A stretch of 64,000 nt of DNA, from assembly GCA_019637695.1 (NCBI GenBank), contig JAHBVG010000012.1:41300-105299 (forward strand), written 5' to 3'. The translations under genes and the position numbers were made by a program. Positions 19,480-27,855 of the stretch are shown here, in pieces. Origin of the DNA: Caldilineaceae bacterium. GTDB lineage: Bacteria; Chloroflexota; Anaerolineae; Caldilineales; Caldilineaceae. Numbering within the stretch: the first letter of the stretch is position 1; every line of letters begins with the position of its first letter. The notes beneath the pieces are model-generated. The model saw nothing but the letters and a program-made list of their open reading frames with translations. It did no database searches and was not told the DNA's origin.

Positions 19480-20235
19480 ATGAACATACCACACCCTCTT
19501 TCCGGTCGCGTTGCGCTGGTCACCGGCGGTAGCGGGGACATTGGGGCGGCGACATGTCGTCGATTGGCGACAGCGGGCGCGACAGTGATCGTCAACTTCC
19601 GCAGCAGTGAGGACGCGGCGCGTCGGGTACTCGATTCGCTGCCCGGTGAAGGACATTCGCGGATCCACGCCGCGGTGGACAGGGCCGAAGATGTGCGGCG
19701 CATGGCCGACTTTGTAGCCGAACGCTATGGACGGCTTGATATCCTCGTCAACAATGCTGGCTTCACCCGCTTCATCGATCACGCCGATCTCAATGCGCTG
19801 GACGACGACCTGATCGATAATATCTTTCAGACCAATTGGCGCGGCGCTTTCGCCTGCATCCGCGCTTGCAAGGATCTGCTGGCGGCGGATGGGGGCGGCG
19901 TGGTGATCAACATTTCGTCGATTGCCGGGCGCACCGGGCTGGGGAGCAACGTGGCCTATTGCGCGTCCAAAGCTGCGCTCGATTCCATGACCCGCTCGCT
20001 GGGGCGCGCCCTGGCCCCCAAGATCCGCGTTGTCTCAGTTTCGCCGGGGCTGGTGGATGGTCCTTACGCCGCCACTTTCGACCGCGCCTTCATTGCCGAA
20101 CAGACCCGACGCACACCGCTCGGTCGCCTCATCACCGCCGAAGATGTCGCCGACACCATCTACGCCGTCATCGTCCACATGCCTATGCTCACAGGGACCG
20201 ATGTCCATGTGGATGGGGGGCGTCCGCTGACATAA
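19480..20235 (+). CDS. Short-chain dehydrogenase/reductase (canonical)
   Basis: A 251-residue classical SDR with a complete motif set: nucleotide-binding TGGSGDIG (about 15-22), NNAG (89-92), catalytic Ser in NISSIAG and YCASK (158-162), and the C-terminal GTDVHVDGGRPLT. It should reduce or oxidise a hydroxyl/keto group with NAD(P)H. It follows the HisD-like dehydrogenase and precedes a VOC protein, so the three probably act on one substrate. AACAGGAGACTCC upstream of ATG 19480 is a good ribosome site. In contrast to the SDR at 4142-4933, all catalytic residues are present. Confidence 0.92.
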   Translation: MNIPHPLSGRVALVTGGSGDIGAATCRRLATAGATVIVNFRSSEDAARRVLDSLPGEGHSRIHAAVDRAEDVRRMADFVAERYGRLDILVNNAGFTRFIDHADLNALDDDLIDNIFQTNWRGAFACIRACKDLLAADGGGVVINISSIAGRTGLGSNVAYCASKAALDSMTRSLGRALAPKIRVVSVSPGLVDGPYAATFDRAFIAEQTRRTPLGRLITAEDVADTIYAVIVHMPMLTGTDVHVDGGRPLT

Positions 20236-20397
20236 CAGGGATGACCGCAGACCACAGACCGCAGACGTTCTCAATGCGGAATGGTGAATGCGGAATATAA
20301 GTGGCAAGTTGCAGGTTTGCAGGTGGCAAATGACAACCGTTCACGCAACACGCACTACCCAATATCCAATACCCAATACCCACCACAGGAGACACTC

Positions 20398-20820
20398 ATG
20401 GCTATCACCGATCTCGGACATTCCGCCTTTCGCTGCGCGAATTTGGAAAAGTCGTTGGCGTTTTACAAATTGTTGGGCATCACCGAGTCGTTTCGGCTGC
20501 GCCGCGAGGACGGTTCGCTGATGCTGATCTACTTGCACGTCGGCGGAGATCGCTTTATCGAACTCTTCCCCAACGGTCCTGAACCGACGGACCCAAAGGG
20601 CAGTTTCATGCACCTCTGCCTGGTCACTGATGACATTCAGGCCATGGTCGATCATCTGCGATCCCAGGGCGTGGAAATCTGGCGCGAGATCAAACAGGGG
20701 TTGGACGGCAACCTCCAAGCCTGGGTCAAAGATCCCGATCTGAACCAGATTGAGCTGATGCAACTTTCCGAAGGATCTCCACAACGGCGCGTCGCCCGCG
20801 GCGAAATGTCGAAATCCTAG
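20398..20820 (+). CDS. VOC-superfamily (glyoxalase/dioxygenase-fold) protein
   Basis: A 140-residue vicinal-oxygen-chelate protein with the usual two beta-alpha-beta-beta-beta units. Potential metal ligands are His9 (DLGHSAFRC), Glu58 region (DRFIELFPNG), His75-type (FMHLCLVTDD) and Glu121-type (DLNQIELMQL), the standard spacing for an active VOC metal site. It could be a lyase, isomerase or dioxygenase. ATG 20398 is preceded by ACAGGAGACACTC; the 39 upstream in-frame codons are repeat-word sequence. It is the third gene of the HisD-like/SDR/VOC unit. Confidence 0.85.
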   Translation: MAITDLGHSAFRCANLEKSLAFYKLLGITESFRLRREDGSLMLIYLHVGGDRFIELFPNGPEPTDPKGSFMHLCLVTDDIQAMVDHLRSQGVEIWREIKQGLDGNLQAWVKDPDLNQIELMQLSEGSPQRRVARGEMSKS

Positions 20821-20886
20821 CATTTTCATCAACATTCATTGAGGGGTGTAGGGTTTTCCCCACCCCTAAATGCTTGCATCCCCCTA

Positions 20887-20915
20887 TTGCAATCTCCTGT
20901 GCAATCTGTTATTAT
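20887..20915 (+). promoter_or_regulatory. Sigma-70-type promoter for the GlsB-like gene
   Basis: TTGCAA (20887-20892), a 17-base spacer and TATTAT (20910-20915) form a good housekeeping promoter about 100 bases before the start codon at 21015. It lies in a gap with no other plus-strand start. Confidence 0.6.
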
Positions 20916-21014
20916 TCAATCCATAGTTATGGAAAGCCATGGGGCTATCCTTTTAAGCTCTATCACCCTGGAGAATCGTAGTTGTCTCCCCAAGTCATTT
21001 AAGGAGGAAATTCC

Positions 21015-21275
21015 ATGTTGTGGAATATTATTGTCTGGATTGTGCTGGGTGGCATCGCTGGCTGGATTGCAAGCATCATCATGGGCAGGAATGCCTCAAT
21101 GGGGCTGGTTGCCAATATCGTTGTCGGTATCTTGGGCGCGATTATTGGTGGCTTCATCATGAATGCAATCGGGACCACAGGGACAACTGGCTTCAATCTT
21201 TGGAGTCTCTTTGTCGCCGTCTTAGGCGCAGTGGTCCTCTTGTTTATTGTGGGCCTTTTCAATAGACGCGCCTGA
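21015..21275 (+). CDS. GlsB/YeaQ/YmgE-family small membrane protein
   Basis: An 86-residue hydrophobic protein with three predicted membrane helices and the family's Gly-rich segments: WIVLGGIAGWIASIIMGRN (8-26), NIVVGILGAIIGGFIMNAIG (34-53) and a third helix ending GLFNRRA. Proteins of this family are stress-linked (transglycosylase-associated) but have no proven activity. AAGGAGGAAATTCC before the ATG is a near-perfect ribosome site. It has its own promoter at 20887-20915 and a terminator at 21300-21329, so it is a single-gene unit and probably well expressed. Confidence 0.92.
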   Translation: MLWNIIVWIVLGGIAGWIASIIMGRNASMGLVANIVVGILGAIIGGFIMNAIGTTGTTGFNLWSLFVAVLGAVVLLFIVGLFNRRA

Positions 21276-21299
21276 TCAAGCCAAAATTGTTCGAAGTCG

Positions 21300-21329
21300 T
21301 AACGCCCGCCGAGATTCGGCGGGCGTTTT
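21300..21329 (+). terminator. Rho-independent terminator after the GlsB-like gene
   Basis: AACGCCCGCCGA / TCGGCGGGCGTT is a 12-bp perfect stem with a GAT loop, followed by TTCGTTTG. It lies 25 bases after the stop and rules out the long upstream extension of the amidase ORF. Confidence 0.88.
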
Positions 21330-21472
21330 CGTTTGTATCCGCCCAATCAACGTTCTATTTTGCAAACTGGAAAGGGTTACAAGCCTATCGTCATGGACCT
21401 CTTATGATAGAATTCAGGAACGCTCAACCACATCAGCGCGGATTTCCATCCATTCTCATCTCAGGGCTGACC

Positions 21473-22993
21473 ATGAACGAACGATTGCACGAAGCGACCA
21501 TTGCCGATTTGCAGATCGCTATGACTTCGGGCGAGTTGAGCGCCCAACAGATCGCCCTCGACTATTTCGCCGCCATTGAAGCCATCGATTGGGCTGGTCC
21601 ACAACTGCGCTCGGTGATCGAGCTCAACCCGCACGCCGACCGCATCGCCGCCGAACGGGATCGGGAACGGGCGGCCGGCCATCTACGCGGACCGCTCCAC
21701 GGCATCCCCATTCTGCTCAAGGACAACATCGACACCGCCGACGCCATGCAGACAACCGCCGGTTCGCTGGCGTTGCTCGGCTCCAAACCGGCCGAGGACG
21801 CGACGCTGACAGCCAAATTGCGCGAGGCGGGCGCCGTCATCCTGGGCAAGGCTAACCTGAGCGAGTGGGCCAACTTCCGATCCACCAAATCGACAAGCGG
21901 GTGGAGCGCGCGCGGCGGTCAATGTCGCAATCCTTATCTGCTCACCCACAACCCCTGCGGATCGAGTTCAGGATCGGGCGCAGCGATTGCGGCCAATCTG
22001 GCGGCGGCGGCGCTGGGCACCGAGACCGACGGCTCGATTGTCTGCCCGGCGGGGCGCTGCGGCATCGTCGGCCTCAAACCGACAGTCGGCCTCACCAGCC
22101 GCGCTGGCGTCATCCCCATCTCGCACAGCCAGGACACCGTGGGGCCGATGACGCGCACAGTTGCGGATGCGGCGTTGGTGTTGAGCGCGCTGACCGGCGT
22201 TGATCCGCGCGACCGGGCGACGGCGTTGAGCGCGGAGAAATTTGCCGCGGATTACAGCCAATTCCTCGATCCCAATGGATTGCGCGGGGCGCGCATTGGC
22301 GTGGCGAGGCAATCGTTCTTTGGCGTCCACGCCGAGACGGACGCATTGATTGAAGAGGTGATCGATGCCATGCGCCGCGCCGGCGCCGAGATCGTCGATC
22401 CTGCGGACATCCCGCACGCTGGCAGCGAACTGGCCGACAAGACCGAGTTTGAGGTGCTGCTCTACGAATTCCAGGCGGACATGGCTGCGTATTTGTCCAC
22501 GCGTCAGCCTGTGCGCGAGGACTATCCACAGCCGCGCACATTGGCCGATCTCATTGAGTTTAATGTCACCCACGCCGCCGAGGAACTGGTCCACTTCGGC
22601 CAGGAAATCTTTGAACTCGCCGCTGCCAAAGGACCGCTCACCGATGCGGCCTATTTGGAAGCGATCTCCACCAGCCGTCACCTTTCGCGCGCAGAGGGCA
22701 TTGACGCTGTCATGGATCAGTATCACCTCGACGCACTGGTTGCCCCTACTGGCGGCCCGGCCTGGCCTACCGACTATGAGAACGAAGCCAAGTCCACTGG
22801 CAGCAGTTCCCAACCGGCGGCGATGGCGGGCTATCCGCTCATCACTGTGCCGGTCGGCTTCATCGGTCCGTTGCCGGTGGGCATCACCTTCATGGGCCGC
22901 GCTTTTAGCGAAGCGATCCTGATTCGTTTGGCTTACGCGTTGGAGCAGTCAATCGGCGGGCGGCGCGCCCCGGCGTTCTTGAATGATTGGTGA
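21473..22993 (+). CDS. Amidase-signature family hydrolase
   Basis: A 506-residue Ser-cisSer-Lys amidase. The catalytic Lys is Lys83 (PILLKDNIDT). The signature Gly/Ser stretch NPCGSSSGSGAAIAANLAAA (about 156-175) holds the cis-Ser, and GTETDGSIVCPA the nucleophile Ser. VGLKPTVGLTSRAGVIP and DTVGPMTRTVADAA follow as in the family. GatB/GatC partners are absent, and it is closer to stand-alone amidases than to GatA. A longer frame begins at 21287 but would run through the terminator at 21300-21329, so MNERLHEATI at 21473 is preferred. Substrate unknown; no signal peptide. Confidence 0.9.
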   Translation: MNERLHEATIADLQIAMTSGELSAQQIALDYFAAIEAIDWAGPQLRSVIELNPHADRIAAERDRERAAGHLRGPLHGIPILLKDNIDTADAMQTTAGSLALLGSKPAEDATLTAKLREAGAVILGKANLSEWANFRSTKSTSGWSARGGQCRNPYLLTHNPCGSSSGSGAAIAANLAAAALGTETDGSIVCPAGRCGIVGLKPTVGLTSRAGVIPISHSQDTVGPMTRTVADAALVLSALTGVDPRDRATALSAEKFAADYSQFLDPNGLRGARIGVARQSFFGVHAETDALIEEVIDAMRRAGAEIVDPADIPHAGSELADKTEFEVLLYEFQADMAAYLSTRQPVREDYPQPRTLADLIEFNVTHAAEELVHFGQEIFELAAAKGPLTDAAYLEAISTSRHLSRAEGIDAVMDQYHLDALVAPTGGPAWPTDYENEAKSTGSSSQPAAMAGYPLITVPVGFIGPLPVGITFMGRAFSEAILIRLAYALEQSIGGRRAPAFLNDW

Positions 22994-23127
22994 TTGGGGA
23001 CTGGGGACTGGGGACTGGGACGCATTGTCGCCTATACGTTGCCACCTGCAAACCTGCAAACCTGCTTTACGTTCATCTGCGGTCTGCGGTCCGCCGTCTG
23101 CGGTCACCCTGAAAGGACACAACCCGC

Positions 23128-23337
23128 GTGCCGATCAAAACGTTCGATAATATCCAGGCGCTGAGTGATTGGTATGATGCTGTTGTATTCCGCTCGATTT
23201 CGGACGATACACTCTTCGTCGAGGACACGCGTGAGCATCGCTGGTATCGCTACCGCTGGACCCGCGGTAAGCGCGAGGTGAAGTTTGTGGAAGAACACGC
23301 GGGCGCGCTGCCGCTGGTGATGCAAATCTATCCTTGA
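23128..23337 (+). CDS. Small conserved-looking protein of unknown function
   Basis: A 69-residue protein with GTG start at 23128, preceded by GAAAGGA at good spacing. It is rich in aromatic and charged residues (SDWYDAVVFRS, REHRWYRYRWTRGKREVKFVEE), with no Cys, signal or membrane segment. Not recognised. It precedes the HAS-barrel-like gene by 48 bases and may be part of that unit. Confidence 0.55.
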   Translation: MPIKTFDNIQALSDWYDAVVFRSISDDTLFVEDTREHRWYRYRWTRGKREVKFVEEHAGALPLVMQIYP

Positions 23338-23385
23338 TCCCCATGCTGCCTTGCAATCGAACAAATTTTCTGGTTAAATGACCGC

Positions 23386-24000
23386 ATGAACAACAAAGCT
23401 ATTGGCAAAATTGTGAAATCCAATACCCACATTGATTATGTCTGCCAGGTCTATGGACCGGGCGAGATCATGGCGCAGCCGCAGCCCATGGACTACGCCT
23501 TTGGCGAGTTTGTCGCCATCGAACTGGCCTCGTCCCCAACGGACGGCAGCGGAACGACCCTGATCGGCGTCATCTACAATACGCTGCTCCTCAACCCGGA
23601 GTTTGGCAATTTGGGGCCACGGCTCAGCCCGCGCGGGGAACAAGAGATCTTCACGCCCGACTATTTGAACGAGACGGCGATTTTGGTGGGCATCATCGCC
23701 GTGGGCTGGCGCGATCCAGAGGGGCGATGGCGGCAGGGCGTCCCCAATTTGGCGGCGGAGGTCGACGCGCCAGTGCGCCAACTGAGCGACGTCGAACTGG
23801 AACGCTTCCACCGTGACGACGATGGACGGCTGGCGCTGCGCTACGCCGCCGTGCTGCTGGGTATGAAAAACCCGCTGGTCACCCAGCTTTTGATCAACGT
23901 CATCGACCGCCTTGTGGGTATCTTCCCTGATCAGTGCGGTCAACTCAACGTCATGCGCAACAACTTGGCGTGGAAATCCATTGTGCAGCCGGCGGGGTAG
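23386..24000 (+). CDS. HAS-barrel-like protein, possible HerA partner
   Basis: A 204-residue protein whose first 70 residues look like a HAS barrel, the N-terminal beta-barrel of HerA and ATP-synthase subunits: IGKIVKSNTHIDYVCQVYG (6-24), FGEFVAIELAS (44-54) and LIGVIYNTLLL (63-73). The rest is helical, with LAWKSIVQPAG at the end. Stand-alone HAS-barrel proteins are known beside HerA/NurA genes in cyanobacteria and Chloroflexota. The herA gene here lies 525 bases downstream on the same strand, beyond a toxin-antitoxin remnant. A NurA nuclease is not seen in this window. The assignment is by motif resemblance. Confidence 0.55.
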   Translation: MNNKAIGKIVKSNTHIDYVCQVYGPGEIMAQPQPMDYAFGEFVAIELASSPTDGSGTTLIGVIYNTLLLNPEFGNLGPRLSPRGEQEIFTPDYLNETAILVGIIAVGWRDPEGRWRQGVPNLAAEVDAPVRQLSDVELERFHRDDDGRLALRYAAVLLGMKNPLVTQLLINVIDRLVGIFPDQCGQLNVMRNNLAWKSIVQPAG

Positions 24001-24019
24001 TGTATTGGGAGATAAATCA

Positions 24020-24268
24020 ATGAACATTGATAGGATCACGTTTGATCCTCACGTCATGGGTGGAAAGCCCTGCATTCGCGGAATGCGGGTAACGGTCGGT
24101 GCCGTTGTAGGGTTGCTGGCGTCGGGGCATTCGTTTGAGAAGATCCTCACGGCGTATCCTTATCTCGAAGAAGAAGACATTCGCCAGGCATTGGCTTATG
24201 GGGCCTGGCGCGCCGAGGAAGTTGATCTGCCGTTTGAAGTGATTCATAGCACTTCATATTCTCATTGA
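24020..24268 (+). CDS. DUF433 antitoxin-type DNA-binding protein
   Basis: An 82-residue DUF433 protein, usually the antitoxin of a DUF5615 PIN-like toxin. The family pattern is clear: ITFDPHVMGGKPCIRGMRVT (5-24), then a helix-turn-helix-like half with ILTAYPYLEEEDIRQALAYGA (41-61). It is intact, with ATG 24020 after GGGAGATAAATCA. The partner toxin gene directly downstream and overlapping is destroyed (24249-24529), so it may now act only as a repressor of its own promoter or as an immunity gene against related toxins. Confidence 0.88.
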   Translation: MNIDRITFDPHVMGGKPCIRGMRVTVGAVVGLLASGHSFEKILTAYPYLEEEDIRQALAYGAWRAEEVDLPFEVIHSTSYSH

Positions 24269-24529
24269 TATGAATTTGCCACCGGAGTGGGTGACGACGC
24301 TTCAGCAGCATGGCTAAGAGGCGGCGCACTGGTCTGCCGTTGGTGATCTGCGCGCCAGCGATGAAGAGATCACCTTCGGACACAAGACACTTTTCCCGAA
24401 CACCTGGAATCGATTGCTATATCCGCGTTGCGTCAATATCAACAGCAACTTGTCGCAGGTGCGCTCATTTCGGTTGATGAGCGCACAAGTCGGGTTCGAC
24501 TGTTGCCCATCCGTCGAAGGAACCTATGA
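24249..24529 (+). pseudogene. Broken DUF5615 PIN-like toxin
   Basis: Three pieces of a DUF5615 toxin are readable. From 24249 the frame gives LHILIDMNLPPEWVTTLQQHG, then a TAA at 24315-24317 where the family has Trp (HGW), then EAAHWSAVGDLRASDEEI. After that a segment with the second acidic motif is missing and the frame shifts. A second frame from about 24401 gives LESIAISALRQYQQQLVAGA and DERTSRVRLLPIRRR, and stops at 24529. The natural overlap with the antitoxin is kept. Loss of the centre removes catalytic acidic residues, so the toxin is dead. Confidence 0.82.
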
Positions 24530-26199
24530 TCCAAAAACAATGTGTCGGTACCGTCAAAGGACCGGGCGAGACGCCCCACGAATTTACCTTCATTGCGCCA
24601 GACCCGGAGCGACGGGTGAAGCACGGTGAGTTCGTCTATTACGAAACCTCTGTGGACGGCGAAGAGAAGCTGATCCTGGGTCGGGTGACAGGACGACTGC
24701 CGGTGAAACTCTTCCCCGATAGCTTTATGGCCGACCCTGCCGTCTCGCCGGAGAGTGTGGCCTTGCTGCTCGGCTATGACAGCGACGCCCGCGAGCTCTT
24801 CGAGATCACGGTGACGGTGCTGGGCTACTACGATACCATCCTCCACGATTTTATCAACCCGCGCGTGCCCCCGCTGGGCGGCGCGCCCGTCTACATCGCC
24901 GAGGATGAGCTGCTCACCCAGGTCCTCAGCCGCGGACATAAAGACGAGCGGGGCAGCGCCTACATTGGGGATCTACTCAGCCGTCCGCCGGCATCGGTGC
25001 CGGTGGCGCTCAGCGTCAAAGGCTTCACCAGCACACATCTAGCCATCATCGCTAGCACCGGCAGCGGCAAAAGCTATCTGGCCGGCGTGCTGCTCGAAGA
25101 GTTGATGAAGCCTTACAACCGCGCTGCTGTGCTAATCGTCGATCCCCATGGCGAGTATGGCACGCTGCAACAGATGCAGAATCTCGCCGCCTTTTGCGAG
25201 GGCAACTACAAACCGACGGTGCGCATCTTCCGCCCAGAGGATGTGCGCGTGCGCATCAGCACGTTGACGCTGGGCGATCTGCGCTATCTGCTGCCCAACC
25301 TTTCCGAAAAGATGCACTATCAACTGGGCCGCGCCTACAACTTTGCCCAGCGCAGCCACGGGGATCGCTACACGCTGGAGCAGTTGCTCTACGCCGTGCG
25401 CCAGACCGCAGACGGCAACCGCGGCGACGAAAGCGAGGAGATAGAGGACGATCCCACCACCGGCGGTTTGATCTGGCGGATGAACTCAGCGCTGCGCGGG
25501 AACAAAGTTTTCAATGATTTTGAAAATCTGGAGTTGGATCAACTCTTCCAGCCGGGGATGTGTACGATTTTGCAGCTCAACGAAGTAGATCGCCGCGAGC
25601 AGCAAGTGATCGTCGCCACGCTGCTGCGCCGGGTCTATCAAGCGCGCGTCGATACCGAAAAGGGCAAGGTGGATCGCAGCGACAAAGGATATATCCCTTT
25701 CCCTGTCTTCTGTCTGCTAGAGGAGGCGCACAACTACGCGCCCGCCAACGCCGACGCCGTGAGTTCCGAGGTGCTGAAGACGATTCTGAGCGAAGGTCGC
25801 AAATTCGGGGTGAGCATCGGCCTGATTTCGCAGCGCCCCGGCAAGTTGGACAGCGACGTACTCAGCCAATGTATGACCCAATGCATCATGCGCATCACCA
25901 ACCCTATCGATCAGAACCGTATTGCCGAATCGGTGGAGAGTGTGGGCCGCGATCTGCTCAAGGAACTGCCAAGCCTCAGCAAAGGACAGGTGATCGTGAG
26001 CGGCGCCAGCGTCAACACGCCGGTGATGCTCAAAGTGCGCACCCGCCTCACCGATCACGGCGGACAGGACATCGACGCGCCGGAGCTTTGGCAGAAGTGG
26101 TTCGACGGCGGTGGCAAGGCGGCAGCGGACCGCGACAACACCCTCTTTGCTGAGAAGACCCTCCGCCGCGACGAGGACGATCTTCTGCTTTGGGAATAA
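24526..26199 (+). CDS. herA: HerA-type hexameric DNA-translocase ATPase
   Basis: A 557-residue HerA/FtsK-superfamily ATPase. An N-terminal HAS barrel (about 1-100) is followed by Walker A STGSGKS (177-183), IVDPHGEYGTL (about 205) and the Walker B-like VFCLLEEAHNYAP near 400. The arginine-finger region SEGRKFGVSIGLISQRP and ITNPIDQNRIAESVE are hallmarks of HerA. HerA pumps DNA and works with NurA nuclease in end resection, or in antiphage systems. ATG 24526 overlaps the stop of the dead toxin by four bases. A HAS-barrel-like protein lies upstream; no nuclease gene is adjacent, so the partner must be elsewhere. Confidence 0.92.
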   Translation: MIQKQCVGTVKGPGETPHEFTFIAPDPERRVKHGEFVYYETSVDGEEKLILGRVTGRLPVKLFPDSFMADPAVSPESVALLLGYDSDARELFEITVTVLGYYDTILHDFINPRVPPLGGAPVYIAEDELLTQVLSRGHKDERGSAYIGDLLSRPPASVPVALSVKGFTSTHLAIIASTGSGKSYLAGVLLEELMKPYNRAAVLIVDPHGEYGTLQQMQNLAAFCEGNYKPTVRIFRPEDVRVRISTLTLGDLRYLLPNLSEKMHYQLGRAYNFAQRSHGDRYTLEQLLYAVRQTADGNRGDESEEIEDDPTTGGLIWRMNSALRGNKVFNDFENLELDQLFQPGMCTILQLNEVDRREQQVIVATLLRRVYQARVDTEKGKVDRSDKGYIPFPVFCLLEEAHNYAPANADAVSSEVLKTILSEGRKFGVSIGLISQRPGKLDSDVLSQCMTQCIMRITNPIDQNRIAESVESVGRDLLKELPSLSKGQVIVSGASVNTPVMLKVRTRLTDHGGQDIDAPELWQKWFDGGGKAAADRDNTLFAEKTLRRDEDDLLLWE

Positions 26200-26235
26200 C
26201 GCTACCTGTCCCCCAAATTGCAACTACTAAACCTC

Positions 26236-26280
26236 ATGCTCCAGGCGGGTCACGGACCTGGCGGGAGCAGAGGTAAGAGG
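26236..26280. repeat. GCTCCAGGCGGGTCACGGACC hairpin family, copy 1
   Basis: ATGCTCCAGGCGGGTCACGG begins at 26236 and is followed by ACCTGGCGGGAGCA, giving an imperfect hairpin. Outer words CCCAAATT...AAATTTG (26213-26297) add a larger arm. Related copies are at 27545-27575 and 45940-46105. Confidence 0.6.
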
Positions 26281-26336
26281 TTGCCCCAAATTTGTATCCA
26301 CTGCCAGGGATATGATAGCCTGCCCTCCAATTGCGT

Positions 26337-26684
26337 TTATGGATGCAACGCAAAGATCGAATTTCTAATGCGGAAGAATACGAAAAGCGCGGAAACAACC
26401 AGCGCCAATCTGAGTCCCCAAGGATGGCGCCGATCAAGTGTAGAGGCTGAAAGAAGCGAGCGATCCCCTATTTTCCCAATCTGCCAGAGGACGGGCGAGT
26501 AGATGGGGTTGGCATTGCGTTCCTTCCAACAGGTGAATATTTCTCCCACAGGACGAGTCTGGCGTAAACTGCTTTCTTGAATTGTCTTCATCACTTTCAG
26601 GGTGTACGCTTCTCGATGCCGGTCTGAGAGATCGTCGAGGATATCAACTTCGGCTATCCAGTCATCTTCTTTATAAAGCCACAT
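26337..26684 (-). CDS. Hypothetical protein with C-terminal hydrophobic helix
   Basis: A 115-residue ORF starting MWLYKEDDWIAEVDILDDLS, preceded by a good ribosome site (CAGGAGAAAAGC). Residues 1-75 look like a folded acidic domain (HREAYTLKVMKTIQESS, FTCWKERNANPIYSPVLWQI). The end (RLALVVSALFVFFRIRNS) is hydrophobic and may be a membrane anchor or an accidental extension after a deletion. I do not recognise the family. It lies between herA and the yceI gene on the opposite strand. Codon use in the first 75 residues resembles a real gene. Confidence 0.55.
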   Translation of the reverse strand: MWLYKEDDWIAEVDILDDLSDRHREAYTLKVMKTIQESSLRQTRPVGEIFTCWKERNANPIYSPVLWQIGKIGDRSLLSASTLDRRHPWGLRLALVVSALFVFFRIRNSIFALHP

Positions 26685-26780
26685 GCTTTTCTCCTGAACG
26701 GAAGCGGTTTTTCATTGTTTCATTATCGAAGCAGTTATTTAAGCTGCGTTTATCAACAAGTTAACAATTGGAGTCTTTCT

Positions 26781-27473
26781 GTGAATTTCAAACGGCCTAT
26801 GATTTTTACAATAGTTTTCTGGGTAGCATCCCTGCTACTGAGCGCTTGTACAGTTCCGCAACAGGTCGCTGTCCCTGCGGCGAATTCGTCTGCGGGCCAG
26901 GTGACGACGGTGGATAGAGGCAGCGCTGCCCTGGAAGGCGCCACGACTTTCCAGATCATTGCCGAGGAATCGGAAGCGCGCTTCCGTCTCGGCGAAGTCT
27001 TCCTCGGCACGCCCAAGGATGTTGTGGGCGCCACCCGTCAATTCAGCGGCGAGATCACCGTCAACCCAAGCAATCCAGCCGCATCCTCTGTGGGGATCAT
27101 CCAGATCGACGCAGCATCTCTGGCTACGGACAATGAACGCCGCGACGCCGCGGTCCGTCGCTTTATTTTGCAGACCGATGAGTACCCAACCATTACGCTG
27201 GCCCCCTCTGCATTGGATGGGATGCCGGCGAGCGTCGCTGTGGGGGATAACTTCTCTTTTCACGTCATCGGTGATCTACAGATCCGCAACATCGTCCACC
27301 CGGTTACCTTTGATGTCACCGTGAATGTTCTGTCGGATAGTGAGTTGACCGGCAGCGCCAACGCTGTGATCTTCCGTTCGGACTACGAGTTGACTATCCC
27401 CAACGTGCCCAGCGTAACCGATGTCTCCGACGAGGTAGAACTCTCCTTCGATTTCACCGCCCGCGCCAACTAG
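26781..27473 (+). CDS. YceI-family lipoprotein
   Basis: A 230-residue secreted lipoprotein with a lipobox (VASLLLSAC) after an N-terminal hydrophobic helix, a short linker, and one YceI domain from about residue 55. Family features are FRLGEVFLGTPKDVVGATRQ, the repeated DAASLATDNERRDAAVRRF motif, and GDLQIRNIVHPVTFDV. YceI proteins form a lipocalin-like barrel that binds isoprenoids or other amphiphiles in the envelope. GTG 26781 is chosen over upstream ATG codons because TTGGAGT sits at the right distance and the signal peptide begins there. No electron-transfer partner is adjacent. Confidence 0.9.
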   Translation: MNFKRPMIFTIVFWVASLLLSACTVPQQVAVPAANSSAGQVTTVDRGSAALEGATTFQIIAEESEARFRLGEVFLGTPKDVVGATRQFSGEITVNPSNPAASSVGIIQIDAASLATDNERRDAAVRRFILQTDEYPTITLAPSALDGMPASVAVGDNFSFHVIGDLQIRNIVHPVTFDVTVNVLSDSELTGSANAVIFRSDYELTIPNVPSVTDVSDEVELSFDFTARAN

Positions 27474-27855
27474 TGTTGTGTCAGTCATGAATTGATTAAA
27501 ACACAGTAATTCACGATTTAGGCTCCCGCCAGGTCCATGATCTGATGGTGGGCCGGTCCGTGACCGGCCTGGAGCCTAAACCGTGAATTACTGAAACAGG
27601 GTTCTGACAACCCAAATTTGTCAGGCAGGGGCGTCCCCCCGCGCCCGCTCACATTGGACGTACACGGGGGTACGCCCCTACAGAAGGTTCGGCAAAGTTG
27701 AGTTTGGCAAATCACTTATGGAACTGCTTTACTCGTTTCTTCTGTATTTCTAACCCAGTTCTTATGTATTTCTCATCTGGCGAGCAGTACCCTGGAACTC
27801 CATTGCTGGAATCCCCACGTGTACGCGACTGTCCATATTCTACAAGGAGAAAACC
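27474..27855. other. Intergenic region with stacked palindromes
   Basis: 382 bases without a gene. GTCAGTCATGAATTGATTAAAAC (about 27480-27502) matches the flank of the palindromes at 37116 and 41534. A hairpin follows at 27504-27593 (arms CAGTAATTCACG and CGTGAATTACTG, inner TTTAGGCTC/GAGCCTAAA), with a GGCCGGTCCGTGACCGGCC core. A second palindrome at about 27626-27682 has arms AGGGGCGTCCCCC and GGGGTACGCCCCT. The last 120 bases before the CHRD gene are AT-richer and may hold its promoter. Confidence 0.65.

Noticed and set aside
21287..21472. The amidase starting at 21287
   Set aside because: The extension would contain the terminator hairpin at 21300-21329, and amidase homology begins after 21473.
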